A stretch of 64,000 nucleotides of DNA, taken from the NCBI RefSeq assembly GCF_000412695.1, contig NC_021499.1:930001-994000 (forward strand), read 5' to 3'. Shown piece by piece: positions 37,025-47,456 of the stretch (positions are counted from its first letter, which is position 1; every line of letters starts with the position of its first letter). A model generated the notes under the pieces. It made no database searches. It worked only from the letters and a program-made list of their open reading frames with translations, and was not told the DNA's origin. Made by a program: the position numbers and the translations under genes. This stretch comes from Pseudomonas resinovorans NBRC 106553. Lineage in GTDB: Bacteria > Pseudomonadota > Gammaproteobacteria > Pseudomonadales > Pseudomonadaceae.

Positions 37025-38692
37025 TTGGCTCAATACGTCTACACCATGCACCGGGTCGGCAAGGTCGTGCCCCCGAAGCGTGAGATTCTCAAGGACATTT
37101 CCCTGTCTTTCTTCCCGGGCGCCAAGATCGGCGTGCTCGGCCTGAACGGCGCGGGCAAGTCGACCCTGCTGCGCATCATGGCCGGGGTGGATACCGAGAT
37201 CGACGGTGAGGCCCGCCCGATGCCCGGGATCAAGGTCGGCTACCTGCCCCAGGAGCCGAAACTGGACCCGACCAAGTCCGTGCGCGACATCGTCGAAGAG
37301 GCGGTGGGCGAGATCAAGCAGGCCCAGGCCCGCCTGGACGAGGTCTACGCCGCCTACGCCGAGCCGGACGCCGACTTCGATGCCCTGGCCGCCGAGCAGG
37401 CCAAGCTGGAGGCCATCCTCCAGGCCTCCGATGGCCACAACCTCGAGCGCCAGCTGGAAGTGGCCGCCGACGCCCTGCGCCTGCCGCCGTGGGACGCGCA
37501 GATCGAACACCTCTCCGGTGGCGAGAAGCGCCGCGTGGCCCTTTGCCGCCTGCTGCTGTCGGCTCCCGACATGCTGCTGCTGGACGAACCGACCAACCAC
37601 CTGGACGCCGACTCCGTGGCCTGGCTGGAGCACTTCCTCCACGACTTCCAGGGCACCGTGGTAGCCATTACCCACGACCGTTACTTCCTCGACAACGTCG
37701 CTGGCTGGATCCTCGAACTGGACCGTGGCCACGGCATCCCCTTCGAAGGCAACTACTCCGGCTGGCTGGAATCCAAGGCCAACCGCCTGGCCCAGGAAGC
37801 CAAGCAGGAAGCCTCCCACGCCAAGGCCATGAAGGCCGAACTGGAGTGGGTCCGCCAGGGCGCCAAGGCGCGTCAGTCCAAATCCAAGGCCCGCCTGCAA
37901 CGCTTCGAAGAGATGCAGTCGCAGGAATTCCAGAAGCGCAGCGAGACCAACGAGATCTACATCCCGGCCGGTCCGCGCCTGGGCGACAAGGTCATCGAGT
38001 TCCACAACGTGACCAAGGGCTACGGCGACCGCGTGCTGATCGACGACCTGTCCTTCAGCGTGCCGAAGGGCGCCATCGTCGGCGTGATCGGCGGCAACGG
38101 CGCCGGCAAGTCGACCCTGTTCCGCATGATCCTGGGCAAGGAGCAGCCGGACTCCGGCCGCATCGAGCTCGGTGAAACCGTGCAGCTGGCCAGCGTCGAC
38201 CAGAGCCGCGACAGCCTGGAAGGCGGCAAGACCGTATGGCAGCAGGTTTCCGACGGTTTCGAGCAGATCAAGATCGGCAACTACGAAGTCCCGTCGCGCA
38301 GCTACGTCGGTCGCTTCAACTTCAAGGGCGCCGACCAGCAGAAGTTCGTCAAGGATCTCTCCGGTGGTGAGCGTGGCCGCCTGCACCTGGCCCTGACCCT
38401 GAAGCAGGGCGGCAACGTGCTGCTGCTCGACGAACCGTCCAACGACCTCGACGTGGAAACCCTGCGTGCGCTGGAAGAAGCGCTGCTGGACTTCCCCGGC
38501 GCCGCCATCGTGATCTCCCACGATCGCTGGTTCCTGGACCGTATCGCCACCCACATCCTGTCCTACGAGGACGACGGCAAGGTGACCTTCTTCGAAGGCA
38601 ACTACACCGAGTTCGAAGCGGACCGCAAGAAGCGCCTCGGCGAAGCCGCCGCGCAACCGCACCGGGTGCGTTACAAGAAGCTGGCGCAGTAA
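37025..38692 (+). CDS. ettA: Energy-dependent translational throttle protein EttA (ABC-F)
   Basis: A 555-residue soluble ABC-F protein that binds the ribosomal E site and gates entry into elongation according to ATP/ADP. The two ATPase domains have Walker A GLNGAGKSTL and GGNGAGKSTL, and signatures LSGGEKRRVA and LSGGERGRLH. The linker and arm regions typical of EttA are present (ETNEIYIPAGPRLGDKV). The start is TTG at 37025, giving MAQYVYTMHRVGKVVPP, the same N-terminus and the same length (555) as E. coli EttA. A GGGAG lies about ten bases before. The longer frame to the left has no family similarity. A terminator follows. Confidence 0.95.
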   Translation: MAQYVYTMHRVGKVVPPKREILKDISLSFFPGAKIGVLGLNGAGKSTLLRIMAGVDTEIDGEARPMPGIKVGYLPQEPKLDPTKSVRDIVEEAVGEIKQAQARLDEVYAAYAEPDADFDALAAEQAKLEAILQASDGHNLERQLEVAADALRLPPWDAQIEHLSGGEKRRVALCRLLLSAPDMLLLDEPTNHLDADSVAWLEHFLHDFQGTVVAITHDRYFLDNVAGWILELDRGHGIPFEGNYSGWLESKANRLAQEAKQEASHAKAMKAELEWVRQGAKARQSKSKARLQRFEEMQSQEFQKRSETNEIYIPAGPRLGDKVIEFHNVTKGYGDRVLIDDLSFSVPKGAIVGVIGGNGAGKSTLFRMILGKEQPDSGRIELGETVQLASVDQSRDSLEGGKTVWQQVSDGFEQIKIGNYEVPSRSYVGRFNFKGADQQKFVKDLSGGERGRLHLALTLKQGGNVLLLDEPSNDLDVETLRALEEALLDFPGAAIVISHDRWFLDRIATHILSYEDDGKVTFFEGNYTEFEADRKKRLGEAAAQPHRVRYKKLAQ

Positions 38693-38709
38693 TACAGCTG
38701 CCATTACGG

Positions 38710-38738
38710 AAACGGAGCCACAGGGCTCCGTTTTTGTT
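38710..38738 (+). terminator. Intrinsic terminator of ettA
   Basis: Stem AAACGGAGCC / GGCTCCGTTT with loop ACAG, followed by TTTTTG, 17 bases after the stop. The ribosome binding site of the next gene follows at once. Confidence 0.88.
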
Positions 38739-38750
38739 TGAGGAGGATCG

Positions 38751-39281
38751 ATGAAGGGATTCAACCACTACATGTTCTGGTTCTCGGGCCTGGCGTTGTT
38801 CGCCGTCTGCGGCCTGTACTTCTCCTTTTATCCGTCCCCGGCCTGGACGCTCGCCTCGGTGCCCGGTGCCCTGCTGCTAGGGGGCGCGCTCTATGCCTGG
38901 CTGGCCCGGCGCGAACGCTTCGACACGCTGTTCGGCCTCGATACCGAACAAGCCCGCTGGTGGCTGCACCTGACCCTGGGCTCGCTGCTGACGCTGGTGC
39001 TCTGGGGCGCCCTGCAGGTGCCGGTGGCCGCGCTCTACACCCAATGGATGGGGCAGGATGCGGAGTTCGCCGCGCGGGTGCTGGACAAGGACGACGGCGG
39101 CCTGGGCTGCCAGTTCCGCGTTGAGTTGGTGCTGGACGATGCCTCCATCGGCGTGGGCGTCTGCGTGTCGGAAGCCGTCTGGTACGAGTTGCCGGACCGC
39201 GGCGCAGTGGTGATGCGCGGCAAGCGCAGTGCCCTGGGGATCAATCCGCGGGAAGTGCTGCGAGTGCAGACGTTGCCTTGA
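38751..39281 (+). CDS. Conserved membrane protein of unknown function
   Basis: A 176-residue protein with three probable membrane helices (about residues 9-27, 32-50 and 72-95) and a soluble C-terminal domain of about 80 residues containing CQFRVELVLDDASIGVGVCVSEAVWYEL. It has no motif I recognise. GAGGAGGATCG precedes the ATG. It sits just after the ettA terminator, so read-through from ettA is possible. The gene after it, gdhA, is 241 bases away and probably separate. Confidence 0.7.
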   Translation: MKGFNHYMFWFSGLALFAVCGLYFSFYPSPAWTLASVPGALLLGGALYAWLARRERFDTLFGLDTEQARWWLHLTLGSLLTLVLWGALQVPVAALYTQWMGQDAEFAARVLDKDDGGLGCQFRVELVLDDASIGVGVCVSEAVWYELPDRGAVVMRGKRSALGINPREVLRVQTLP

Positions 39282-39510
39282 ACGTTTGGGCTTTCTTGGT
39301 GCGTGCCGCGCGCTCAATTAGTGCGCAATATGCATGGGCGACTGGAGGATTTTGTAAGGTTGATCAGGGCTTTAGCGGGATATTTCACTGGTTGGGCCTG
39401 TGTTTTATAGGCTATGCACCAAAAAGATTCATAAATGCGTCATTTTGCACTATCGAGGTGCTGCCTGGCTTGATAGAGTCTCGCGCCTTGATCGTCCAAA
39501 AAAGAAATAA

Positions 39511-40857
<1,347 letters not shown>

Positions 40858-40876
40858 CCCGCAGCCCGTTACAGCC

Positions 40877-40961
40877 GTAGGGTGGACCACGCTTCATCGG
40901 TCCACCATCCGGGGTTCGGCATGGCGCTGCCGGTGGATGGAAAAGCGCCATCCACCCTACG
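40877..40961. repeat. Repeat family C, full copy
   Basis: Two hairpins: GTAGGGTGGACC with GGTCCACC, then GGTGGATGG with CCATCCACC ending in CCTAC. The second half is nearly identical to 22441-22503. It lies between gdhA and the convergent lipoprotein gene. Confidence 0.8.
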
Positions 40962-40988
40962 GCGTGACGGCGCGGCTCCAGCCCCGTC

Positions 40989-41354
40989 CTAATTCGGTTG
41001 CAGCGCCCTCCCCATGGCGTTGCCGCGGTTCCGATCCCACTCATCGTCATCCCGGTCGCGGAAGCGTTCCTCGTATTGCCGCCGCTCTTCGTTGCGTACC
41101 TGTGCCTGGCACTGGCGGAAGCCATCGCCCCAACCTTCGGCGTAGGTGGCGTCCTCCAGGTAGCGTGGTACGTCCTTGCGGAATTCCCCGGTCATCACCC
41201 CGGCCGCCTGGCGGCCGCTGCTGCAACCGTCGGTGAAACCATCGGCGAAGGCGGGCGGATAGCCCTGGGCGAGCAGGTGGTCGTGGGTGGTTTCGCAGCC
41301 CGCGAGCAGGATGCCGCAGAGCAACGACAAGGACAGGGTGCGCCAGGTGCGCAT
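40989..41354 (-). CDS. Small lipoprotein, unknown function
   Basis: A 121-residue probable lipoprotein. MRTWRTLSLSLLCGILLAGC provides the signal and lipobox (LLAGC). The mature part has QGYPPAFADGFTDGCSSGRQAAG, a Gly/Asp repeat-like segment, then YAEGWGDGFRQCQAQ and a very charged end rich in Arg, Glu and Asp (ERRQYEERFRDRDDDEWDRN). The ATG at 41354 is chosen because GAGGGAG lies upstream and the signal peptide starts there. No known family was recognised. It is divergent from the BCCT transporter. Confidence 0.8.
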   Translation of the reverse strand: MRTWRTLSLSLLCGILLAGCETTHDHLLAQGYPPAFADGFTDGCSSGRQAAGVMTGEFRKDVPRYLEDATYAEGWGDGFRQCQAQVRNEERRQYEERFRDRDDDEWDRNRGNAMGRALQPN

Positions 41355-41575
41355 GGAAAAACTCCCTCGTGCCGACCAGGGCGCGACTGAGGGTGGGTCC
41401 ATGGAATAATCCTAGAACGCTTGTCGACGTTTCGTGAAAACTCTGTCGGGGCCTTGTCGGACGCGGCCTACAGCGTGTCGGAATGCCGGTCTAGAAGGGT
41501 CGCATCCGTGAAAGTCAGGGCCGGATCGAGCTGCTAGCTTGCCCCGTTCCAATGGCTGCTGATCGAGGAACGACC

Positions 41576-43603
41576 ATGACTGACCTGCGGATCACGGAGG
41601 AAACCGACACGCTCAACCGAACCGTATTCCTGGGCTCCGCCGGCTGCATTCTGGCTGTGGCCTGCTGGGCCCTGCTGGATGGCCAGACGGCCGCCGCCGC
41701 CCTTGGCCGGGTGCTGGGGTGGATATCCGAAGGCTTCGGTTGGTACTACTTTCTGGCGGCGACGCTCTATGTCGCCTTCGTCCTGGTGATCGCCTTCTCC
41801 CGTTTCGGCGATATCCGTCTCGGGCCGGACCACGCCAGGCCCGAGTTCAACCTGTTCACCTGGGGCGCCATGCTGTTCGCGGCGGGCATCGGCATCGACC
41901 TGATGTTCTTCTCCGTGGCCGAGCCGGTGACCCACCTGCTGGCGCCGCCGGAGGGCGAGGCGGGCACCCTGGAGGCAGCCCGCCAGGGGGTGGCCTGGAC
42001 CCTGTTCCACTACGGCATCACCGGCTGGTCGATGTATGCGCTGATGGGCGCGGCGCTGGGCTACTTCGCCTACCGCCACGGCCTGCCGCTGTCGATCCGC
42101 TCGGCGCTCTACCCGATCTTCGGCCAGCGCATCCACGGGCCCCTGGGCCACGGGGTGGAAATCGCCGCGGCGCTGGGCACCGTCTTCGGCATCGCCACCT
42201 CCCTGGGGATCGGCGTCGTGCAGCTCAACTACGGGCTGAAGTTCATGTTCGACATTCCCGAGGGCATCCTGCCGCAAGCGCTGCTGATCCTGCTGTCGGT
42301 GATGATGGCGACGTTGTCCACCGTCTCCGGGGTCAACAAGGGCATCCGCCGGCTGTCGGAGCTGAACGTGCTGCTGGCCATCGCGCTGATCGGCTTCGTG
42401 CTGTTCAGCGGCGACACGGTGTTCCTGCTCAATGGCCTGGTGCTGAACATCGGCGACTACCTCAGCGGCTTCGCCGGGATGACCCTGAACACCTTCGCCT
42501 TCGACCGCCCGGTGGACTGGCTGAATGGCTGGACCCTGTTCTTCTGGGCCTGGTGGGTGGCCTGGGCGCCCTTCGTCGGCCTGTTCCTGGCACGGATTTC
42601 CCGGGGGCGCACCCTGCGGGAGTTCGTGGTGGGTACCCTGGTGATCCCCTTCACCTTCACCCTGGTGTGGATCTCCATCTTCGGCAACAGCGCCCTGGAC
42701 GTGGTGCTGGCGGGCAACGCCGAGTTCGGCCGGGTGGCCATGGAGCTGCCGGAACGCGCCTTCTACTCGCTGCTGGCGGAGTACCCCTGGGTGGGCTTCA
42801 GCACCCTGCTGGCGACCCTGACCGGCCTGCTGTTCTACGTCACCTCGGCGGACTCCGGCGCGCTGGTGCTGGGCAACTTCACCTCGCGGTTGAAGGACCC
42901 GGCCAGCGACGCGCCCTCCTGGCTGCGCATCTTCTGGTCCCTGGCCATCGGCCTGCTGACCCTGGCGATGCTGATGGTGGGGGGCGTGCCGACCCTGCAG
43001 AACGCCACGGTGATCATGGGGCTGCCGTTCTCCTTCGTGATCTTCTTCATCATGGCGGGGCTCTACCGCGCCTTGCGCCTGGAGGTGCTGCGCCAGGACA
43101 GCCGTCAGCACGGCCTGGCCGGCTATCTCTCGGCGCGGCTGCAGCCGGTCGGGGTTGCGGCGCCCGACTGGGAGCAGCGCCTGGTGCGGGCCATCACCCA
43201 ACCGGGACGCGAGCAGGCAAGCCAGATGCTGGAGGCGGTGTGCCGTCCGGCGCTGGCGGAGGTCTGCTCGGCGTTGCGGCGCCAGGGCCTGCCCGCGCAG
43301 CTGCGGGACAGCCCCGCGACGGAGGATGGGCTGCCCCGGCTGGTGCTGGACGCGCCCTGTGGCGAGGCCGCGCCCTTCCACTACGAGATCCGGGTAAGCG
43401 AGGCAGCGATGCCGACCTACGTCGCGGCCGATGGCGCCGGGCGTTACTGCCGGCTGGAGGTGCACCTGGCGGAGGGCGGGCAGGGCTACAACCTCTGGGG
43501 CTTCAGCCGGGAGCAGGTGATCGCTGATGTTCTCGACCAGTACGAGCGGCACCTGCATTACCTCCAGCAGCTGTCGCCCGACGCGCCGTCGCCCGGTACT
43601 TGA
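41576..43603 (+). CDS. betT: BCCT-family choline/betaine transporter (BetT-like)
   Basis: A 675-residue betaine/choline/carnitine transporter with about twelve membrane helices, probably driven by proton or sodium. The BCCT signature region is WTLFFWAWWVAWAPFVGLFLARISRGRTLREFV, and MFFSVAEPVTHL occurs near helix 3. After about residue 510 there is a long cytoplasmic C-terminal domain, as in osmosensing BetT choline transporters. This favours choline, but glycine betaine or carnitine cannot be excluded. The ATG at 41576 follows GAGGAACGACC. No betA, betB or betI genes are adjacent. Confidence 0.88.
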   Translation: MTDLRITEETDTLNRTVFLGSAGCILAVACWALLDGQTAAAALGRVLGWISEGFGWYYFLAATLYVAFVLVIAFSRFGDIRLGPDHARPEFNLFTWGAMLFAAGIGIDLMFFSVAEPVTHLLAPPEGEAGTLEAARQGVAWTLFHYGITGWSMYALMGAALGYFAYRHGLPLSIRSALYPIFGQRIHGPLGHGVEIAAALGTVFGIATSLGIGVVQLNYGLKFMFDIPEGILPQALLILLSVMMATLSTVSGVNKGIRRLSELNVLLAIALIGFVLFSGDTVFLLNGLVLNIGDYLSGFAGMTLNTFAFDRPVDWLNGWTLFFWAWWVAWAPFVGLFLARISRGRTLREFVVGTLVIPFTFTLVWISIFGNSALDVVLAGNAEFGRVAMELPERAFYSLLAEYPWVGFSTLLATLTGLLFYVTSADSGALVLGNFTSRLKDPASDAPSWLRIFWSLAIGLLTLAMLMVGGVPTLQNATVIMGLPFSFVIFFIMAGLYRALRLEVLRQDSRQHGLAGYLSARLQPVGVAAPDWEQRLVRAITQPGREQASQMLEAVCRPALAEVCSALRRQGLPAQLRDSPATEDGLPRLVLDAPCGEAAPFHYEIRVSEAAMPTYVAADGAGRYCRLEVHLAEGGQGYNLWGFSREQVIADVLDQYERHLHYLQQLSPDAPSPGT

Positions 43604-43633
43604 GTGTTCGGCCGGCCGGGGCGCCCGCCCCGG

Positions 43634-44854
43634 TCAGCCCTTGACGCAGACCACCTGGCGCAGGGTGTGCACCACTTCCACCAGGTCGCGCTGGGCAGCC
43701 ATCACGGCGTCGATGTCCTTGTAGGCCATGGGGATCTCGTCGATCACGTCCTTGTCCTTGCGGCATTCCACGTGGGCGGTGGCGCGGACCTGGTCCTCCA
43801 CCGTGAACAGCTTCTTCGCCCGGCCCCGGCTCATGGCTCGGCCGGCGCCGTGGCTGCAGGAGCAGAACGCCTCCTCGTTGCCCAGGCCCCGGACGATGAA
43901 GCTTTTGGCCCCCATGGAGCCGGGGATGATGCCCAGCTCGCCTTTCTGCGCCGACACCGCGCCCTTGCGCGTCACCAGTACCTCACGGCCGAAGTGCTGT
44001 TCCTTCTGCACGTAGTTGTGGTGGCAGTTCACCGCTTCCAGGCTGGCCTCGAAGGGCTTGCGGATCACCTTGCGCGCCGCCGCGATCACCGCCTGCATCA
44101 TCAGGGCGCGGTTCTGCCGGGCGAAGTCCTGGGCCCAGCCGACGGCTTCCACGTAGTCGTCGAAGTGCCGGCTGCCCTCCTCGAAATAAGCCAGGTCGCG
44201 GTCCGGCAGATTGGCGATGTGCTGGCGCATGTCGGCCTGGGCCAGCTCGATGAACAGGGTGCCGATGGCGTTGCCCACCCCGCGCGAACCGCTGTGGAGC
44301 ATGAACCAGACGCGCTCGGCTTCGTCCAGGCAAACCTCGATGAAGTGGTTGCCGGTCCCCAGGGTGCCGAGGTGGTGGCGGTTGTTGGTCTTCTCCAGGC
44401 GCGGGTTCTTCGCGGTGATGGCCTTGAAGCGCCGGGACAGCGGGCGCCAGGCCTGGTCGGCGGCGTCCGGCACGTCGTCCCAGGCGCCCTGGTCGCGCCT
44501 GCCGAAGGTCTTGCCGTGGGGCACCGCGCGCTCGATGGCGCTGCGCAGGCCGTGGAGATTATCCGGCAGGTCGGCGGCGCGCAGGGAGGTGAGGGCGGCG
44601 ATCATCCCGCAGCCGATGTCCACGCCGACGGCGGCGGGAATGATGGCGCCTAGCGTGGGGATCACGCTGCCGATGGTCGAGCCCTTGCCCAGGTGCACAT
44701 CGGGCATCACCGCCAGGTGCTTGAAGATGAAGGGCATCTTCGCGGTGTTGATCAGTTGCTGGCGGGCTTCGTCTTCCACCGGCACGCCCTGGGTCCAGAG
44801 CTTGATCGGCTTGCCATTGGCCACTTCCAGCAGTTGTGGGCCGTTCGTTTTCAT
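43634..44854 (-). CDS. rtcB: RNA-splicing ligase RtcB
   Basis: A 406-residue GTP- and Mn-dependent RNA ligase that joins 2',3'-cyclic phosphate and 5'-OH ends. The metal-ligand Cys is in VGVDIGCGM near residue 81, the NHFIEV region is present, and the nucleophilic His lies in SCSHGAGRAMSR. The RtcB fold is complete at normal length for the bacterial RtcB1 type. RtcA cyclase and the sigma54 activator RtcR, its usual partners in E. coli, are not present on either side, so it is solitary here. It converges with the transporter gene, 30 bases apart. Confidence 0.95.
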   Translation of the reverse strand: MKTNGPQLLEVANGKPIKLWTQGVPVEDEARQQLINTAKMPFIFKHLAVMPDVHLGKGSTIGSVIPTLGAIIPAAVGVDIGCGMIAALTSLRAADLPDNLHGLRSAIERAVPHGKTFGRRDQGAWDDVPDAADQAWRPLSRRFKAITAKNPRLEKTNNRHHLGTLGTGNHFIEVCLDEAERVWFMLHSGSRGVGNAIGTLFIELAQADMRQHIANLPDRDLAYFEEGSRHFDDYVEAVGWAQDFARQNRALMMQAVIAAARKVIRKPFEASLEAVNCHHNYVQKEQHFGREVLVTRKGAVSAQKGELGIIPGSMGAKSFIVRGLGNEEAFCSCSHGAGRAMSRGRAKKLFTVEDQVRATAHVECRKDKDVIDEIPMAYKDIDAVMAAQRDLVEVVHTLRQVVCVKG

Positions 44855-44941
44855 CGGAGTTGCCTGAGCGGGGTGTGGATAACCATTCTGGGCCCGTTGC
44901 GGCGGGACGGGGGCGCAGCTTACAGGTGGTGGCGGGCTTTC

Positions 44942-45032
44942 TTGATGGGTATCGCTGCGCTCAACCCATCCTACGGTGTCGCGTCCGTAGGATGGGGCGG
45001 GCGGCGTTCCGCTGAGGTACGAAACCCATCAA
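44942..45032. repeat. Repeat family B, inverted pair overlapping a stop codon
   Basis: TTGATGGGTATCGCTGCGCT with CAACCCATCCTAC, then GTAGGATGGGGCGGGCGGCG and a right end GGTACGAAACCCATCAA. These are two opposed family B units. The right end supplies the TGA stop of the DUF4105 gene (45029-45031 on the minus strand). Confidence 0.8.
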
Positions 45033-46882
45033 TAGTGGTACCACTTCAGTTCCAGCAGCACTTCGTTCACCGGCGTGGAGAGCTGGCTGAAGTCCCGTTG
45101 CGCGGTGAGGCGCAGGCCGAGGTTGCTGGAAATCTCCCACTGCTGGTTGAGGGACAGGCGGCGGCGGACTTCGCCATTGTGGAAGTAGTCGCCGGAGGCT
45201 TCCAGGCTGAGGCTGCCCAGCTTGTTGTGCCAGAGCAGGCCGGTGTTGAAGCCGGCGGCGGTGGCGATGAAGGGCGCGAAGTCTTCGTTGTGCTCGATGC
45301 GCGCCGTGGCCAGGGCGAAGCCCAGGGTGTTCTCGCCAAATTGCCAGGAGCCGCCTGCGCCGCCGTTGAGGTGGCTGACCAGGCGCTCGTCGCCGTCCTC
45401 GCCCGGCACGCGCTCCAGGCCGCCGGCTACCTGCCAGGACCAGGGCTTGAGCAGTTCGCCGCGGGGGGTGAGGGAGCGGATGGTGGCGAGGTCCAGGCGC
45501 TGCAGCTGCCAGTGGTTGTTCTCGTACTGGCGCAGCTTGAGCTGGAGGATCTCAATCTGCGCGCCGAGGGGGAAGCCGGAGAGGTTGTCGTTGAGGTCGT
45601 GGTAGGCCATGCGCAGGCCGTACTCGGCGAAGGCGCGGTCGTCGCGGCTACCCAGGCCCAGTTGCCAGGTGCGCGACTGGTGGCCTTCCTCGGGCAGTTC
45701 GGGGCGGTCCACTGCAAGTGGAGGCGGCGGGTTGCGGTTGATGCCCTGCAGCAGCCGGTAGCTGCGGGTGGCGGTTGCGCTGGTGCGTTCCTCGCCACTG
45801 GCGTGGTAGCGCACCAGGCGGAAGGCGGCGTCCTGGATCAGGGCGCGGCGCGGGGCGGGCAGGGCGAGGAAGGCGGGGTCGTCCAGCAGGCGTTCGTCCG
45901 CCGCCAGGCGCAGCACCCACTGTTGCTCAGCGTGGTCCAGGGGCTCGGCGCGGGCCAGCAGTTCCTTTTCCCGGGAGGGTCGGTAGTCGATGGACTCCAC
46001 CAGCCCGGACTGCTTGACCGCACGCACGGTGTCGGTGGGGATGGCGGTGATCGGGAACTGGTCGGTGAGTTCGATGCCCGGGCGGGCGATCTCCAACAGC
46101 TCCAGCAGACGGTAGGAGCAGTTCTCGTCGAAGAAGTAGTAGTCGAAACGGATCTGTTTGAGCTCCCAGACGTGCTCCACCATGCGGCCGGTTTCTTCCG
46201 GCGTGAGGTTCAGGCGGTATTCCCAGAGGTCGCGGTTCTCCAGGCGGCTGTATTCCTTGAGCTTGTCGCGATAGGGCACCAGGGCGAAGAGGCCGGGGTA
46301 GCCGCCCATCAGGCCCTTCCAGGCGTAGAGGATGCTGTTGTCAGAGCCTTCGATGAAGGCACCGAAGTTCAACGCGTAGCTGAGCATCACCGTGTTGTTT
46401 TCGTGGACATCCGGCTGGTCGATGCGCAGCAGGGTGTGGCCGAACATGGAGGACGGGCTGTTCAGGTAGGCGGCGGGGAACACCAGCACGGTGCTGTGGG
46501 GGTTGATGTCGGTGTACCAGGCCTTGAACTCGCTGCAGTTCGGCTGGGGCAGGTCGGTGAGCTGCAGCTGGTCGCGCAGCCAGCGGGTGCGTGCCGGATA
46601 GATGCATTGCGGGTGCTTGTCGCCAAGTTCGGCAGGGGCGTAGAGCGCTTTGAGGGTGGCGCGCAGTTCGGCGGCCGGGTTGCTTGGCCCGCCCTCGGCG
46701 AGGAAGAAGTCGGCGTCGTCCACATAACTGCGCCAGCCGCCGAGCTTGCCCGTCTCGTAGTGGCCCAGGGCGATCCAGTAGGGATCGTCCGCCAATGCCT
46801 GGAGACGTTCGGCTGGAACCTGGGGAGCGGCGTGGGCGGTGATGCAGGTGAACAGAGCGAGGTACGGGAAAATCCGTTTCAA
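45029..46882 (-). CDS. DUF4105 exported protein
   Basis: A 617-residue protein with a signal peptide (KRIFPYLALFTCITAHA) and a DUF4105 domain (FPAAYLNSPSSMFGHTLLRID, then GGYPGLFALVPYRDKLKEYSRLENRDLWEYRLNLT), a papain-like NlpC-type fold of unknown substrate. The C-terminal 200 residues alternate polar and aromatic residues and end KWYHY, which suggests an outer-membrane or beta-rich part. The start is taken as TTG at 46882, since AAGAAGAG lies eight bases upstream and the signal peptide begins there; the frame continues left into the dksA-like gene region without support. Function unknown. Confidence 0.82.
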   Translation of the reverse strand: MKRIFPYLALFTCITAHAAPQVPAERLQALADDPYWIALGHYETGKLGGWRSYVDDADFFLAEGGPSNPAAELRATLKALYAPAELGDKHPQCIYPARTRWLRDQLQLTDLPQPNCSEFKAWYTDINPHSTVLVFPAAYLNSPSSMFGHTLLRIDQPDVHENNTVMLSYALNFGAFIEGSDNSILYAWKGLMGGYPGLFALVPYRDKLKEYSRLENRDLWEYRLNLTPEETGRMVEHVWELKQIRFDYYFFDENCSYRLLELLEIARPGIELTDQFPITAIPTDTVRAVKQSGLVESIDYRPSREKELLARAEPLDHAEQQWVLRLAADERLLDDPAFLALPAPRRALIQDAAFRLVRYHASGEERTSATATRSYRLLQGINRNPPPPLAVDRPELPEEGHQSRTWQLGLGSRDDRAFAEYGLRMAYHDLNDNLSGFPLGAQIEILQLKLRQYENNHWQLQRLDLATIRSLTPRGELLKPWSWQVAGGLERVPGEDGDERLVSHLNGGAGGSWQFGENTLGFALATARIEHNEDFAPFIATAAGFNTGLLWHNKLGSLSLEASGDYFHNGEVRRRLSLNQQWEISSNLGLRLTAQRDFSQLSTPVNEVLLELKWYHY

Positions 46883-47044
46883 GTGCGCGGCTCTTCTTGC
46901 TGAGAGGTCGTCGGGCGGAGCTTTGGACAAGAGCCTGCGGGTGTCAAGCAAGGCCAAGGCGGGTATTTGCGCAAGTTTGCTACAGGTGGATGCAGGCTTC
47001 GTTACAGCGTCCACACTTAAGGGGTGAACCGGGGAGATTCCGAC

Positions 47045-47368
47045 ATGACCAGCTACGACCCCAGCGCCACCCTCGACGCTCTGATAGAGCAGTACACCGC
47101 CCGCGCCAACGCCATCCGCGAGGATCTGGCGAGCAGTCATTCGCCGGACTTCGCCGAGCAGGCGGTGCAGCGCGAGAACGACGAAGTGCTCGAAGCCATA
47201 CTGGCCGAAACCGAGGCGGCCCTGCGCCGCGTGGGCCTGGCCAAGCTGCGCCTGGCCGACGGCAGCTACGGCTACTGCCAGCGTTGCGGCGAGCCCATAC
47301 AGCCGGCGCGCCTGGCGGTGCTGCCGGCGGCCGAGTACTGTCTGGGCTGCGCCGACCTGTCCCACTGA
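47045..47368 (+). CDS. DksA/TraR-type zinc-finger protein
   Basis: A 107-residue DksA/TraR C4-type protein. The C-terminal zinc finger has CQRCGE and CLGCAD. The N-terminal two-thirds is a coiled coil (LIEQYTARANAIRED, LEAILAETEAALRRVGLAKLRL) that in DksA reaches into the RNA polymerase secondary channel. It is shorter than DksA (about 150 residues), so it is a DksA paralogue or YbiI-like regulator. The ATG at 47045 follows GGGGAG; a GTG at 47024 is in frame but less likely. It lies 88 bases before the Lon-like protease gene. Confidence 0.88.
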   Translation: MTSYDPSATLDALIEQYTARANAIREDLASSHSPDFAEQAVQRENDEVLEAILAETEAALRRVGLAKLRLADGSYGYCQRCGEPIQPARLAVLPAAEYCLGCADLSH

Positions 47369-47456
47369 AACCCGCTGGCGCAATGCCTTGCCAGTGATGA
47401 CGGGGCGGCGCCAGAATGCGGCCATTGCTTTCCTGTCGATCCACTAAGGACACTCG

